Assembly (NCBI RefSeq): GCF_028368935.1 | Contig: NZ_JAQNDK010000001.1 | Coordinates: forward strand, 3,534,001 to 3,598,000 | Length of the DNA stretch: 64,000 bases | Source of the DNA: Sorangium aterium | GTDB lineage: Bacteria > Myxococcota_A > Polyangia > Polyangiales > Polyangiaceae | Direction of reading: 5' to 3' | Shown: piece after piece, positions 54,860-63,268 of the stretch | Numbering within the stretch: the stretch's first letter is position 1 | How the letters are laid out: the number at the start of each line of letters is the position of its first letter | Made by a program: the position numbers and the translations under genes | Notes under the pieces: model-generated | The model's database searches: none | Told to the model about the DNA's origin: nothing | The model's input: only the letters and a program-made list of their open reading frames with translations

Positions 54860-55080
54860 TCAATCCTTGAAGATGTCGAATTGCTCGTGATAGCCCAGCG
54901 GATCCCTGCCACGGTAATCCCAATCGAACCATAGCTCGTCGAACTGAGGTTCGATCGTCCCCAGCACCTCTCTCTCGCTCGCGTCATCGAAGACCCTGAC
55001 CTCCCCATCGACGTGGAAGAGGTTGAAGAGCCTCGGGCGCCCTCCCCTGGACCTGGCGACGACCAGGCCCCAAGGATGGG
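54860..55080 (-). pseudogene. C-terminal remnant of an unidentified gene
   Basis: About 70 codons ending at a TGA at 54860 encode a strongly protein-like stretch: L-F-N-L-F-H-V-D-G-E-V-R-V-F-D-D, I-E-P-Q-F-D-E-L-W-F-D-W-D-Y-R and Y-H-E-Q-F-D-I-F-K-D. Acidic and aromatic richness is unlike random GC-rich frames. It has no in-frame start near its 5' end and abuts the stop of the Sel1-like gene at 55084, upstream of which the frame is noise. It looks like the tail of a gene whose front was lost. Family not recognised. Confidence 0.4.
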
Positions 55081-55083
55081 GCG

Positions 55084-56169
55084 CTACTTGGCCGCTTCGA
55101 AGCCGAGCCCGAAGCGGGCGCGGCGCGAGGCAGCGCCGGCGAGGTGGATTCTCTCGACGATGCGGCTCACGCACCGCTCGCTGTCGACACCCGTGTAGCC
55201 AGCCAGCTTGGCGGCGCCGTCCGGGACGAGCTCGATGTCGAGCTCGGCGGGGCCCTTCGGCGGCTCGGCGTAGCAATACGGCACCCGGCGCGACAGCACC
55301 TCCTCGAGCAGAGCGATCTCCTGCTTGCTCAAGGCCTTCGCGCTCTCCGCGTTTGCCTTCGCGATCACCCGCACCTTGGGCTTGCCTCCCATGCGGAAGA
55401 CGTCGCACGCGATCCGGCCCTGCTGCGACCTGTCGTTCGCGGCCTCGACCCGCGCCCTCGCCGCATCGGCCTTCTTCTCGCGGTCGGTGTCCGTGTAGAC
55501 CTTCACGAGCGAACAGCACGCGTGCGCCGAGCCGCTCGCGCACGCTCGATCCAGGGCCTTCTCGGCGATCGCTGCGTGAATCTTCGCGGGCTCGAGGTCC
55601 ATGTGCAGCTCGCCGCGCTCCTCGCAGGCGGCGACGTCTCCTGCGTTGCAGGCGCGGTCGAAGCTCTCGTCGACCTCCTTGTCGTGGCCGTCCTGTCCCG
55701 AGAGCGCATCGCCGAGCGCGAAGCAGCTCTTCGCGCTCTTCTGGCAGGCGGCGCGGAGCTCCTTCAGATGGGCTTCGCGCTTGTCACACGCGCTCTTCGC
55801 GCCGAGCTTGCACGCCTCGCCGAACGCCCGCAGCGCAGACCCGAGCGAGAACCCTGGAGACTCCTTGCCTTCCGCCTTCGCGTGGAGGTCGCCCAGCGTC
55901 TCGCACGCGGCCGCCTTGCCCGCCGCGCACTCGGTCTCGCAGGTGTCGATGTCCTGCGCATCGCTGCACGTCTTCGCCGGCGCGGGGGCCGCGGTCGCCG
56001 CGCTCGACGCGGGTTCGGCGGGCGCCGGGCTCACGACCGGAGCAGGCGCCGCCCTGCTCGCACCAGGGGGCGCCTGCGCGGGCGGGGCGTCTGCGGGCGG
56101 AGCCGACGGACCGCAGGCCAGGAGCGAAACCGCGGCGCAGGACGGGAGGAGAATGGCAGCGAGGCGCAT
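55084..56169 (-). CDS. lipoprotein with Sel1-like Cys repeats
   Basis: A 361-residue lipoprotein (lipobox L-L-A-C, C19) with an Ala/Pro-rich linker (23-75) and a chain of short helical repeats of the type A-C-x-x-G-x-x-x-A-C: A-C-K-L-G-A-K-S-A-C, A-C-N-A-G-D-V-A-A-C and A-C-A-S-G-S-A-H-A-C. These are the disulfide-linked Sel1-like repeats of HcpA-type proteins. The last 110 residues are a separate domain. The start at 56169 follows from the signal peptide; the frame is open back to 56478 with noise only. Probably periplasmic or on the outer membrane, perhaps interacting with peptidoglycan or other proteins. Confidence 0.82.
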   Translation of the reverse strand: MRLAAILLPSCAAVSLLACGPSAPPADAPPAQAPPGASRAAPAPVVSPAPAEPASSAATAAPAPAKTCSDAQDIDTCETECAAGKAAACETLGDLHAKAEGKESPGFSLGSALRAFGEACKLGAKSACDKREAHLKELRAACQKSAKSCFALGDALSGQDGHDKEVDESFDRACNAGDVAACEERGELHMDLEPAKIHAAIAEKALDRACASGSAHACCSLVKVYTDTDREKKADAARARVEAANDRSQQGRIACDVFRMGGKPKVRVIAKANAESAKALSKQEIALLEEVLSRRVPYCYAEPPKGPAELDIELVPDGAAKLAGYTGVDSERCVSRIVERIHLAGAASRRARFGLGFEAAK

Positions 56170-56323
56170 TTTCACGTGCGTCACCGTACAACCATTCGGA
56201 CTCGGCAGGACGGAAAAACAGGATCGCTGGGCGCCAATGCCGTCGCAGCGCAATGCCGCTTCGAGCGCCCGAGCGTGGCGCGCCACGGTGTCGTTCGCGC
56301 GCGGCGGCCGGCTCCCCGCCGGC

Positions 56324-58408
56324 TCAGGGCGAGCAGGTCCCGGTGCCGTTGTTCTCCTCGCGCACGCTCTCGGGCGGCCAGTCGAGGCGCTCCACGAGCG
56401 CGTCGACCTCGCAGCTCGGCAAGCTCTCGTTGCCCATGATCTCGATCCAACCACCGATCGTCCGGGCGCCCAGGCCACGGAGCGTCGCGAGCGAGCGGTT
56501 CTCCGCGACGATGAGGCTATCGAGCTCGGCCAGGCCCTCGAGCCCGGTCAGCCCGAGCAGCGCGTCGTTGTCCTGGATGACGAGCTGGCTCACCCGGACC
56601 AGGCCACGCAGAGCGTCGATGTCCACGAGCGATCCGTTGCCTTCGAGCCTCACGACCTCGGTCACGCCGTCGCCCGCGCTGAACGAACCGAGCCCGTCGA
56701 GGCTGGTCAGCGCGGGGTTACCGACGATCTCGATCCCGTTTCGGACGTCGCGGAGGCCGCTCAGGTGCCGCAGATCCGTGAGCCGGGGATTGTACGCGAT
56801 CGACAGCAGAGAGAGATCCGAGATCTGCTCCACGCCTGTAAGGCTCACGAGCCCGGCGTTATGGCCCAGGGAGAGCACCGACAGCTCGGTCACGCCGGCG
56901 AGGTCGGACAGGTCCGCCAGAGAGCCACAATCGGTGATGAACAGCTCTCGCAGGCGCGTCACGCCGCCGAGATCGATCCCGGTGAGCTTGGGGTTGGAGG
57001 TGAGATAGAGCGACGGCGCATCGCCCGAGTCCGAGCGAATGTACGCGAGAGCGTCGGCGATCACCAGCTCGGGATTCGATTCGATAACGGCATACAGGAC
57101 ACCACGGAGCGAGAGCATGCCCGTGAGCGTGCCCATCGATGAATTGCCGGTGATGATGAGACCGTCGACGGTCTCGAGCCCCCCGAGCCCGACCAGGTGC
57201 CGGAGACGCTCGTTCCGCGCGATGGAGATGGATCCCGCGTGACGGAGCTGGTCGAGGCCGTACAGCGAGGTCAGCTGCGGGTTCTCCGCCAACACGAGGT
57301 TCTGGACGGTCGAGAGCCGCGAGACACCGTTCAGCTCGCGGAGCCCGTCGTTCCCGCTGATGGCGAGCTCCTCGAGATCCTCGACGGCCCCGAGGCCGTC
57401 GAGGCTGGTCAGCCCGTCGTTGTCGATCACGCTGAGCCGCCCGCTGCGCAGGCTCTCCACCCCGCGCAGCGTCGCCAGCCCGTCGTTGCCCTCGATCCAG
57501 AGCTCCCCCTCCTCGAAGTTCTCGACGCCTGGCAAGAACAGGAGCGCATCGTTGTCCACAAGGCGGAGCGTCCCCCGGCGGAGGCCCTGAAGCCCGTCCA
57601 GCGACACGAGGTGGTCATTGCCTTGGATCAAGAGCACCCCTTCCTCGAACCTCTCGAAGCCTGACAAGGAATCGAGCTCATCGTTGTCGACCACGTGCAC
57701 TTCATGTGCGTTCAGCCCGACGCCGGCGACGCTCTCGAGGATGGGGTTCTCGCGGATCTCGATGAGTCCCTTGACCTGTTGCAGGCTCGGAAGCTTGCCG
57801 AGGCGGAGCAGCGACGCGTTCCGCGCCACCTCCAGCCGCGCCCCGACGACGGAAAGGGAGTCGAGGCCGTCGAGGCTCGACAACAGCGAAGTGTCGCTGA
57901 TCACGAGGCGGCCCGTGATGGTCGTCAGACACGCGAGCGGGGACAGATCGGAGACCTCGCCGCCGATGTTGAGCCTGCCATTGAGCCGAGTGACGCCGCG
58001 CAGCTTCTCGAGATCCTCCTGGCGATTGACATTCCAGGTCCCGTTTTCCACGCGGGTCGGGTCGCACCCCTGCTCGGCGCCCCCCGCGCCCCCGGCACCT
58101 GCGCCACCGGCACCCGCGCCCTCCGCACCTGCGCCCCCCGCACCTGCGCCGCCGGCACCCGCGCCCCCGGCACCCGCGCCACCGACGCCCGGCCCGCCAC
58201 CCGAGGATTGACCGCCTGAACTGGCACTCGCGCCGATCGCCGGGTCGCCCGAGCTCGATGCCGTGGCGCCGGCACCACCAGCCCCTGCCGTCGCTCCGAC
58301 CTCGCCTTCATCCGCCGACGGTCCCTCGATGTCGAGCGCATCCCGGGCCCCACAGGCCGACGCGAGCGCAATCACCGCAAACACGCCCACCCACCACGGG
58401 TTCCGCAT
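56324..58408 (-). CDS. lipoprotein with leucine-rich (receptor L-like) repeats
   Basis: A 694-residue lipoprotein (lipobox A-S-A-C, C19). Residues about 35-113 are a Gly/Ala/Ser spacer with (G-A-G-G-A) repeats. The remainder is a solenoid of irregular repeats of about 22-25 residues with phrases such as L-x-I-x-x-N-x-x-L-x-S-L-x-G-L, as in bacterial receptor L-domain or LRR proteins: L-D-G-L-D-S-L, I-E-I-R-E-N-P-I-L-E-S, V-L-A-E-N-P-Q-L-T-S-L-Y-G-L. It ends with C-E-V-D-A-L-V-E-R-L and N-N-G-T-G-T-C, a probable disulfide cap. A binding or adhesion role is expected. It precedes the Sel1-like gene by 154 bases on the same strand. Confidence 0.85.
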   Translation of the reverse strand: MRNPWWVGVFAVIALASACGARDALDIEGPSADEGEVGATAGAGGAGATASSSGDPAIGASASSGGQSSGGGPGVGGAGAGGAGAGGAGAGGAGAEGAGAGGAGAGGAGGAEQGCDPTRVENGTWNVNRQEDLEKLRGVTRLNGRLNIGGEVSDLSPLACLTTITGRLVISDTSLLSSLDGLDSLSVVGARLEVARNASLLRLGKLPSLQQVKGLIEIRENPILESVAGVGLNAHEVHVVDNDELDSLSGFERFEEGVLLIQGNDHLVSLDGLQGLRRGTLRLVDNDALLFLPGVENFEEGELWIEGNDGLATLRGVESLRSGRLSVIDNDGLTSLDGLGAVEDLEELAISGNDGLRELNGVSRLSTVQNLVLAENPQLTSLYGLDQLRHAGSISIARNERLRHLVGLGGLETVDGLIITGNSSMGTLTGMLSLRGVLYAVIESNPELVIADALAYIRSDSGDAPSLYLTSNPKLTGIDLGGVTRLRELFITDCGSLADLSDLAGVTELSVLSLGHNAGLVSLTGVEQISDLSLLSIAYNPRLTDLRHLSGLRDVRNGIEIVGNPALTSLDGLGSFSAGDGVTEVVRLEGNGSLVDIDALRGLVRVSQLVIQDNDALLGLTGLEGLAELDSLIVAENRSLATLRGLGARTIGGWIEIMGNESLPSCEVDALVERLDWPPESVREENNGTGTCSP

Positions 58409-58730
58409 GCCGCGAGGTTGGGCTCACCGCGATCCCGCGTCAAGAACGACCGGGTGCTGGAACTGTGCGGTTACAGCACGGAAATTTTGCAGGGGACGCG
58501 GAGTGCGCCATGCCGGTCTCGCTCGTCTGCGACCTCTGATAGGTCCGCTCAGGGTGGCTGTGGAGTCAAAGCTGTTCGTCCGGCGCATGGATCATCTGTT
58601 GATAGAGCGCCGCGTCCGAAGAAGGGATCGCTTGCGATCCCGCACACGCAGCCTGATCACCAGGGGCCGCGACCGGGGAGCCACGGCGCGCGAGCTTGCG
58701 CCGAGCTCGTCTCTGCGCGATCTTCTCGCC
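58409..58730. other. divergent intergenic region, no gene seen
   Basis: These 322 bases separate the LRR lipoprotein gene (minus) and the hydratase gene (plus). The hydratase frame is open upstream of its ATG but reads as noise. CGGTTACAGCACGGAAATTTTGCAGGGG near 58467-58494 is a small AT-rich patch that may be promoter DNA. Confidence 0.4.
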
Positions 58731-59459
58731 ATGCAATTCGTCGAGGTGATCACCAGAGACGGCATCGCCGAGGTCACGCTGAGCCGACCGAAGGTCAATG
58801 CCATGAACCAGGCGGTGCTCCGCCAGCTGGCCGACGTCTTCCAGCGGCTGGCGGAGGACGACGCCGCGCGCGGCGTGCTCGTCCGGGGCGCCGGCAACTG
58901 CCTGTCTGCGGGTCTCGATCTCCGCGAGGTCGCGTCGCTCGATCGAGAGGGGCTTGGAAGCTTCCTCGACGACTTCGACGCCGCGTTCGGCGCCGCTTTC
59001 CGCTTTCCGAAGCCGTTCGCCGCCGCCGTTCACGGCCACGCGATCGCGGGCGGGCTCCTGCTCGCGATGTGCGCTGACTTCCTCGCCCTCGGCGCCGGCG
59101 ACTACAAGGTCGGTCTCCCCGAGCTCGCCGTGGGCATCGCCTTCCCGCGCGTCGCCTTCGAGATCGCCCGCGCCGCCTCTCCCCCCCGCGCGCTCCGAAG
59201 GCTCGTCTTCGGCGCGGAGCTCCATTCCCCCGCGAGCCTCTTCGACATGGGCGTGGGCGACGCGCTCTCCGCCGAGCCGCTCGAGGACGCGCGCCGCTTC
59301 CTCGCCACGGCGTGCGGCCGCCCCGCCGCGGCGTTCCGCCTCGCCAAGGCGAGCCTCCGCAGGGAGGCGTGGGAGCGGGTCGCGGCGCAGCCGACGGCCG
59401 AGCGGGAGGCCCTGATGGACGCGCTCCTCTCCTCGAAGCAGGCCTTTCTACCGGCATGA
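58731..59459 (+). CDS. enoyl-CoA hydratase/isomerase family protein
   Basis: A 242-residue crotonase-fold enzyme. Oxyanion-hole segments are G-A-G-N-C-L-S-A-G-L-D-L (near residue 53-64) and H-G-H-A-I-A-G-G-L (near 101-109). The Glu in G-L-P-E-L-A-V-G corresponds to a catalytic acid position of hydratases and isomerases. Substrate (an acyl-CoA thioester) is not deducible. Length is slightly under the family's usual 255-265 residues. The ATG at 58731 starts directly with the strand F-V-E-V-I; no good ribosome site is seen. It stands alone and converges with the LysR gene, 71 bases apart. Confidence 0.85.
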   Translation: MQFVEVITRDGIAEVTLSRPKVNAMNQAVLRQLADVFQRLAEDDAARGVLVRGAGNCLSAGLDLREVASLDREGLGSFLDDFDAAFGAAFRFPKPFAAAVHGHAIAGGLLLAMCADFLALGAGDYKVGLPELAVGIAFPRVAFEIARAASPPRALRRLVFGAELHSPASLFDMGVGDALSAEPLEDARRFLATACGRPAAAFRLAKASLRREAWERVAAQPTAEREALMDALLSSKQAFLPA

Positions 59460-59530
59460 ACGCGCAACGCGCGGCGCGCGAGGGCCGTCGCTCGCGCTCC
59501 TGAGCGCGGAGGGGACACGTCGCTCGAGCT

Positions 59531-60487
59531 TCAGCGCTTCTTGCGTCGCCCTGGGTTCGATGGGCTGGACGCCGCGTGGGCCGCATCGTGTCGCGCGGGG
59601 AGCCGGACCTCTCGTGCGCTCTCGATCAGCGCTCGCACGACGGGCGCGCGTGAATCCTCGGCGCGCCACGTGACGAACTCGCTCAGGTTGAGGTGGAGGC
59701 CTTCGATGGGGCGCCACACCATCGAGGCCTGCGAAGCCATGTCCGAGATCTTCTCCCCGGCGAAGGTGACCGCGTCGCCGATCGCGACCAGCGCCATGAG
59801 CGCCTCGAGATCGATCACCTCCGCCGTCACGTGCAAGGTCACGCCCTGGGCGCGCGCCGCCGTGATGAGGTCCGCGTGGAGCCGCGGATAGAGCTGACGT
59901 GGCTGGAGGAGCACGCGCTCGCCCTCGAGGTCGCGAAGTCGAACCTTCTTGAGGCGCGCGAGCCGGTGGTCAGGCGAGAGGAGCAGGCCGAGTCGGTCGC
60001 GGGTCATCTCCAGGTGGCCGAGGGCGTCGTCGCTGGGCGCGTAGGCGCCGTAGCCGAAGGCGATCGTCCCTTGCCGCAGCGCCGTCCACTGCTCGACGCT
60101 GCTCATGGGGACGAGCTGCAGCCCGACGCGGGGCGTTCGCCTTCGGAAGGCCGCGACGAGGGACAAGAGCGCCCCCATGAAGGTCGTCCCCGATTCGAAG
60201 CCGATGACCACGGTGCCGAGCCTTCCTTCGGCGACCCCCTTGGCTTCGTCGACGGCCGCGTCGACGCTCGCCAGGATACTCCGGGCCCTCTCGGCAAAGG
60301 ACTTCCCGGCGGCGGTGAGCTTGATGCCACGTCCCTCGGGCTCGAAGAGCTCGACGCCCATCTCCTCCTCGAGGTCCTGCATCTGCCGGCTCAGCGGCGA
60401 CTGCGAGACGTGGAGCCTCTCGGCGGCCCGCCGGAAGCTCTGCTCCTCGGCGATGATCACGAAGTAGCGCAGGTGTCGGAGTTCCAT
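59531..60487 (-). CDS. LysR family transcriptional regulator
   Basis: A 318-residue LTTR. The N-terminal winged helix (about 1-60) has the hallmark M-E-L-R-H-L-R-Y-F, F-R-R-A-A-E-R-L-H-V-S-Q-S-P-L-S-R-Q-M and L-E-E-E-M-G-V-E-L-F. The effector-binding domain follows (90-295), and the tail is basic. It is transcribed divergently from the FAD monooxygenase at 60572, with 84 bases between starts, the classical arrangement in which the regulator controls its neighbour. The start MELRHL at 60487 was preferred over the ATG 13 codons upstream. The inducer is unknown. Confidence 0.93.
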   Translation of the reverse strand: MELRHLRYFVIIAEEQSFRRAAERLHVSQSPLSRQMQDLEEEMGVELFEPEGRGIKLTAAGKSFAERARSILASVDAAVDEAKGVAEGRLGTVVIGFESGTTFMGALLSLVAAFRRRTPRVGLQLVPMSSVEQWTALRQGTIAFGYGAYAPSDDALGHLEMTRDRLGLLLSPDHRLARLKKVRLRDLEGERVLLQPRQLYPRLHADLITAARAQGVTLHVTAEVIDLEALMALVAIGDAVTFAGEKISDMASQASMVWRPIEGLHLNLSEFVTWRAEDSRAPVVRALIESAREVRLPARHDAAHAASSPSNPGRRKKR

Positions 60488-60571
60488 GGGTTCGACCGTT
60501 GCCTTGGAGGTATCATACAAGCACAATCAATGTCTTGGACGGCTCGATACCGGAAGCGTACGTAAGCTCCC
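60488..60571. promoter_or_regulatory. LysR/monooxygenase divergent promoter region
   Basis: This 84-base gap must hold both promoters. It is AT-rich for this genome around 60507-60535 (GGTATCATACAAGCACAATC). GGTATC near 60509 and GATACC near 60545 form a widely spaced inverted repeat, a possible regulator contact, but the classical T-N11-A box is not convincing. Confidence 0.45.
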
Positions 60572-61873
60572 ATGAGCATCACGAGTCCAAAGTCCCCCCG
60601 CGTGCTGGTGTCCGGCGCCAGCATCTCCGGTCTCACCACCTCCTACTGGCTCGCCCGCTATGGCTTCGAGGTCACGGTGGTTGAACGCGCGCCGCATCTG
60701 CGGCCGGGCGGTCACGCGCTCGATGTGCGCGGTCCGGCCATCGAGGTCGCGGAGCGGATGGGCATTCTCCCCACGATCCGCGATCGCAGCACGAGGCTGA
60801 CGGGCATCGCCGTGGTCGACGCGGACGGCAACGAGCTCTTCCGCAGCACCGAGAGCACGTTGACGGGCGGCCGGCTCGACAGCCCTGATGTCGAGATCCT
60901 CCGGGACGACCTCTGTCAGGTGCTTCACGAAGCCGTGGGGAGCCGGGTCGAGTACGTCTTCGGCGACTCCATCGCGTCGCTGACCCAGGACGAGTCGGGC
61001 ATCGACGTCACGTTCGCCGCCACCGCGCCCCGCCGCTTCGACCTCGTGATTGGCGCCGATGGACTGTATTCGGGCGTGCGGCGGGTTGCCTTCGGCCCCG
61101 ACGAGCAATTCCTCCGTGCCGTCGGCGACCTGTACGTCGCCACCTTCGGCATGCCGAACTTCCTCGGCCTCGAGCGCTGGCAGGTGATGTACCGGCAGCC
61201 CGACTCCGTGGGCGCGCTGGTCATGGGGTTGCGGAGGGATGTCAACGCGAGGACCTACCTCGGCTTCAACGCCCCGGAGGGGCTCGCCTACGACGTTCGC
61301 GACATCGCCGCGCAGAAGCGGATGCTGGCCGAGCGCGTCGCGGGCGCTGGATGGGTGATCCCGCAGATCGTCGAGCACATGATGCGCGCGACCGACTTCC
61401 ACTTCTACTCGCTGAGCCAGGTCCGCACGAGCACCTGGTCGCGCGGGCGCATCGTGTTGGTCGGCGATGCTGGATACGCCGTCTCTCTGGGCACGGGTCA
61501 AGCCACCTCGGTCGCGATGGTCGGCTCCTACGTCCTGGCGGGTGAGCTCGCCGCCCACAGGGATGATCTGGTGAGGGGCATCGCCTCGTACGAGGACGAC
61601 CTGCGCGCCTACGTGACTCGCAATCAGGACATCGCGCTGGAGCAGGACGCCAGGCAAGACGGACCGCCCACCGAGGACGCGATCACGGGCGGCCTACCGG
61701 ATTTCGGAGCGCTGACGCTGCCGTTCGCGCTCAAGCCCTACGAGGGTCTGGTGAGCCGCTCATCAGATCCACCAGCCGTGAACTCGCCCGGGGCCTCCTC
61801 GACGGGAACGGCCGGAGGTCGCATCAGGGGAGCGGCCCCCACAGCGTGCCGCAAACACCACCCGTGTAGTTGA
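60572..61873 (+). CDS. FAD-dependent monooxygenase (PHBH/UbiH-like)
   Basis: A 433-residue flavoprotein hydroxylase. The dinucleotide fold at the N-terminus reads V-S-G-A-S-I-S-G-L, ending in V-V-E-R-A with the ribose-binding Glu. The D-G motif is D-L-V-I-G-A-D-G-L-Y-S-G-V-R, and the G-D motif is G-R-I-V-L-V-G-D-A-G-Y. It resembles group A aromatic hydroxylases and TetX-like enzymes; R-P-G-G-H-A-L-D-V-R-G is frequent in the latter. Substrate unknown. About 40 terminal residues after L-V-S-R-S are noise-like and overlap a remnant on the opposite strand, so the native C-terminus may have been lost and extended. Probably controlled by the adjacent LysR protein. Confidence 0.88.
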   Translation: MSITSPKSPRVLVSGASISGLTTSYWLARYGFEVTVVERAPHLRPGGHALDVRGPAIEVAERMGILPTIRDRSTRLTGIAVVDADGNELFRSTESTLTGGRLDSPDVEILRDDLCQVLHEAVGSRVEYVFGDSIASLTQDESGIDVTFAATAPRRFDLVIGADGLYSGVRRVAFGPDEQFLRAVGDLYVATFGMPNFLGLERWQVMYRQPDSVGALVMGLRRDVNARTYLGFNAPEGLAYDVRDIAAQKRMLAERVAGAGWVIPQIVEHMMRATDFHFYSLSQVRTSTWSRGRIVLVGDAGYAVSLGTGQATSVAMVGSYVLAGELAAHRDDLVRGIASYEDDLRAYVTRNQDIALEQDARQDGPPTEDAITGGLPDFGALTLPFALKPYEGLVSRSSDPPAVNSPGASSTGTAGGRIRGAAPTACRKHHPCS

Positions 61874-62160
61874 TGCGGTCCACGTATCCATACCCCGTGA
61901 CTGGAGTGTCGGGACACTGGTATCGATTCGTGCCGATCGAGGTCGGGCTCTGGGACGACGGGGAGCCGGTACCCCAGTCCCCCCCGGGCGTGCTGCACCA
62001 CACCTCCGCCGGCGAGCATCCCTGGCCACCGGTCGTGATGCATCAGACCCCCGTCGCGACCTTGTCGCTGGGACAATCGGTCGTCCAGATGTGGTTCGTC
62101 GTGGACGATGGACCGGGCGTACAATAGATCCGGAATTGGGAGCGAGACGAATTGCTCTCC
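61824..62160 (-). pseudogene. Cys/Gly-rich exported-protein remnant with in-frame TGA
   Basis: A minus frame reads I-Y-C-T-P-G-P-S-S-T-T-N-H-I-W-T-T-D-C-P-S-D-K-V-A-T-G-V, then TGA (62043-62045), and continues in the same frame as C-I-T-T-G-G-Q-G-C-S-P-A-E-V-W-C, then Y-Q-C-P-D-T-P-V-T-G-Y-G-Y-V-D-R-I-N-Y-T-G-G-V-C-G-T-L-W to a stop at 61824. The Cys, Trp and Tyr content is typical of a disulfide-rich extracellular protein, and both halves agree in style. Without a start or signal peptide it appears to be a decayed gene. The family is not recognised. Confidence 0.4.
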
Positions 62161-62313
62161 CGCCTCACGGCAGGCCGAGCGCCGCGCAGGCCGGCCGCTG
62201 GCCGGCTTCGGCCGGCCGGAGCGACACTCTCATGGCTGGTGCATGCCCCCCGGAAATCGCGCAGAGCGGCTGTACGACTCCCCGCAACCCACCGTCCAGA
62301 TCGAGCCGCCCCC

Positions 62314-62991
62314 TCACTTGCCCCGCGTCTTCGCCGCCTTCTGCCGCCGCACCATCTCCGCGATCCAGACGGGCGCGAACGGCGGCGTGCAGCCAGGCGA
62401 CGCCGGGTAGTCCTTGAGCACCTCGAGCCGCTCGCCGATGGCCACTGCGCGGGCGCGCAACCCGGGGTTGTGGATGCCGATCTCGGCGAGACAGTGGTTC
62501 ATCGACCACTGCTTCGGGCCCGGCGCCGCCTTCATCTCCGCCTCGATCTGGTCGAGCAGCGCGGAGAGATCGAGGCCGGCTGGGCTCTTCACGACGCGAT
62601 CCGTCGTCAGGCTCCAGCCGGCGCGCCCGACCAGCTCGCTCGCGGAGTCCTTCCAGCGGACACGCAGCTCTTCGACGTGCCGCGACGCCTTGACCACGTT
62701 GACGATGAACCAGTCGAGGAGCTTGGGATAGCCGATCTCCCGGACCATCGCGTCCAGCTCGTCCGCCGACAAGGCCTTTGGCTTGAACACCAGCGTCGCC
62801 AGGAGGCGGGCGTCGGGGTCCCCGGTGCGCCACAGCTCGCCGGCCAGGGCGTGGTCCGTCTTCAGCTGCTTCGCGAGCGCGCGGAGCTGGGTGAGGTTCA
62901 CGCCGTGGGCGTCTCCCGCGCGGACGTTGACCTCGCGCATCTTGTCATTGCTCAGCGCGGCGAGGTCCCGCATGACGTTGGTGAGGTCCAT
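62314..62991 (-). CDS. DNA alkylation repair protein, AlkD-like
   Basis: A 225-residue all-helical HEAT-repeat protein. It begins L-A-A-L-S-N-D-K-M-R-E-V-N-V-R-A-G and has the AlkD-family signatures G-V-N-L-T-Q-L-R-A-L-A-K, A-L-A-G-E-L-W-R-T-G-D-P-D-A-R-L-L-A-T, W-F-I-V-N-V-V and W-S-M-N-H-C-L-A-E-I-G. AlkD is a DNA glycosylase for N3- and N7-alkylpurines; relatives with the W-x-x-N-x-x-L-x-x-x-G pattern are close but not always confirmed as glycosylases. Length is close to the family's 220-240. The ATG follows CGAGG. Monocistronic. Confidence 0.85.
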   Translation of the reverse strand: MDLTNVMRDLAALSNDKMREVNVRAGDAHGVNLTQLRALAKQLKTDHALAGELWRTGDPDARLLATLVFKPKALSADELDAMVREIGYPKLLDWFIVNVVKASRHVEELRVRWKDSASELVGRAGWSLTTDRVVKSPAGLDLSALLDQIEAEMKAAPGPKQWSMNHCLAEIGIHNPGLRARAVAIGERLEVLKDYPASPGCTPPFAPVWIAEMVRRQKAAKTRGK

Positions 62992-63268
62992 GGCCTCGAG
63001 CTAGCCGTATCCGCGTGCGCCGTCCAGCGACGCGGCGTCGCCTCGGGTCGCGACGCGGACTGGTCGTTGAACCAGCGTCGTTGTTCCAGGAGGGCCGGCA
63101 TGCCCCCGCGAGGACGACTACAGCGCCGGCACATCGCCGCGAGCAGCGATACCACAACCTATCATTCACACTGAAAGCGCGGGCCAGCTCGAGGAACCAA
63201 CCGACTTCCTCGGCAGAGTGGCGTACGATACTTCAGCACTCGCGCTGCGCGGGGGCAGTGGGGTCAGC

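Noticed and set aside
41935-54870. Plus-strand 4311-codon frame as a real gene
   Set aside because: The product is Arg/Ala/Glu-rich without domains, and the minus strand has clear TPR repeats in register. The open frame is best explained by codon bias of the TPR gene.
62043-62045. Selenocysteine codon in the Cys-rich remnant
   Set aside because: There is no SECIS-like hairpin apparent behind the TGA, no start codon for the frame, and no known selenoprotein motif. Decay is simpler.
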